Source: Gammaproteobacteria bacterium
Lineage (GTDB): Bacteria; Pseudomonadota; Gammaproteobacteria; S144-34
Length of the DNA stretch: 6,520 bases
Direction of reading: 5' to 3'
Assembly: GCA_015494165.1 (NCBI GenBank)
Contig: WGBS01000104.1
Coordinates: 1-6,520, forward strand
The notes below the pieces were generated by a model. That model saw nothing but the letters and a program-made list of their open reading frames with translations, was not told where the DNA came from and did no database searches. This document shows, piece after piece, positions 6,396-6,520 of the stretch. The first letter of the stretch is position 1. Each line of letters opens with the position of its first letter. The translations under genes and the position numbers were made by a program.

Positions 6396-6520
6396 CGCCT
6401 CACCTCCCGGTTGATGCGGCGCCCCGCCGCCTCCATTGTGGACGTGGCGCCCGGCGGCGCGCATTTCAACTCACCGCACGCGGGCGCATGGGGGGCACGC
6501 CAATGGACCAGCCGCGCGAG
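6396..6520. other. Upstream region of the 70-aa gene, right window edge
   Basis: These 125 nt contain the ribosome binding site of the 70-aa gene and presumably its promoter. On the - strand TTGAAA (6469-6464) is one base from the -35 consensus, but no -10 lies at normal distance; the AT-poor DNA makes promoter reading by eye unreliable. A + strand gene may begin close to the right edge (ATG at 6503), making this a divergent promoter region, but only six codons are visible. Confidence 0.3.
6401..6408 (-). promoter_or_regulatory. Strong ribosome binding site for the 70-aa protein
   Basis: The - strand reads GGGAGGTG, ending 5 nt before the ATG at 6395. This is the main reason for preferring that start over the upstream in-frame ATG at 6464. 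Confidence 0.85.

Noticed and set aside
6396..6464. Longer 93-residue version of the 70-aa protein
   Set aside because: The added codons cover the Shine-Dalgarno of the downstream ATG and encode a Gly/His-rich tail with no supporting site upstream.
6488..6520. Possible start of a + strand gene at the right edge (ATG 6488 or 6503)
   Set aside because: Only 6-11 codons are visible and the G-run upstream is a weak ribosome binding site, so it cannot be supported from this window.

Overview
The window comes from the chromosome of a very GC-rich proteobacterium, roughly three quarters G+C by eye. The left five sixths is the conserved outer-membrane/housekeeping block lptD-surA-pdxA-rsmA on the + strand. 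This gene order is typical of Gammaproteobacteria. The base composition and protein style suggest a high-GC lineage such as the Chromatiales/Ectothiorhodospiraceae, but that placement is an inference and no marker here fixes the genus.

Positions 1-5378 hold four tightly packed genes. lptD enters from the left edge without its start and signal peptide, and all four disulfide cysteines of the family are present. surA follows after 26 nt, or with a 4-nt overlap if the alternative GTG start is used. pdxA begins 10 nt after surA. rsmA overlaps pdxA by 4 nt (ATGA). The spacing indicates one transcript with translational coupling. LptD and SurA work together: SurA is the periplasmic chaperone that helps outer-membrane barrels, including LptD, to fold, and LptD then inserts lipopolysaccharide into the outer leaflet. 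PdxA makes pyridoxal phosphate and RsmA dimethylates 16S rRNA; they are traditional passengers of this operon. The apaG-apaH genes that follow rsmA in E. coli are absent here.

Positions 5351-6395 hold three small genes on the - strand, convergent with rsmA. Reading in their own direction, the first encodes a 70-residue conserved-looking cytoplasmic protein (6395-6183). After a 166-nt gap come two adjacent genes (6016-5669 and 5665-5351) for small exported proteins of 115 and 104 residues. These two look like diverged tandem duplicates. Both have a signal peptide ending in R-A-A at the same residue numbers, a Trp 15 residues from the end, and a final motif [Y/F]-L-G-V-x-x-R-F resembling an outer-membrane beta-signal. 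This pair is the most unusual content of the window and I do not recognise its family.

The remaining DNA (6017-6182 and 6396-6520) is short intergenic sequence with strong ribosome binding sites for the - strand genes and no convincing promoter, terminator or RNA gene. I saw no mobile element, CRISPR array, tRNA or rRNA.
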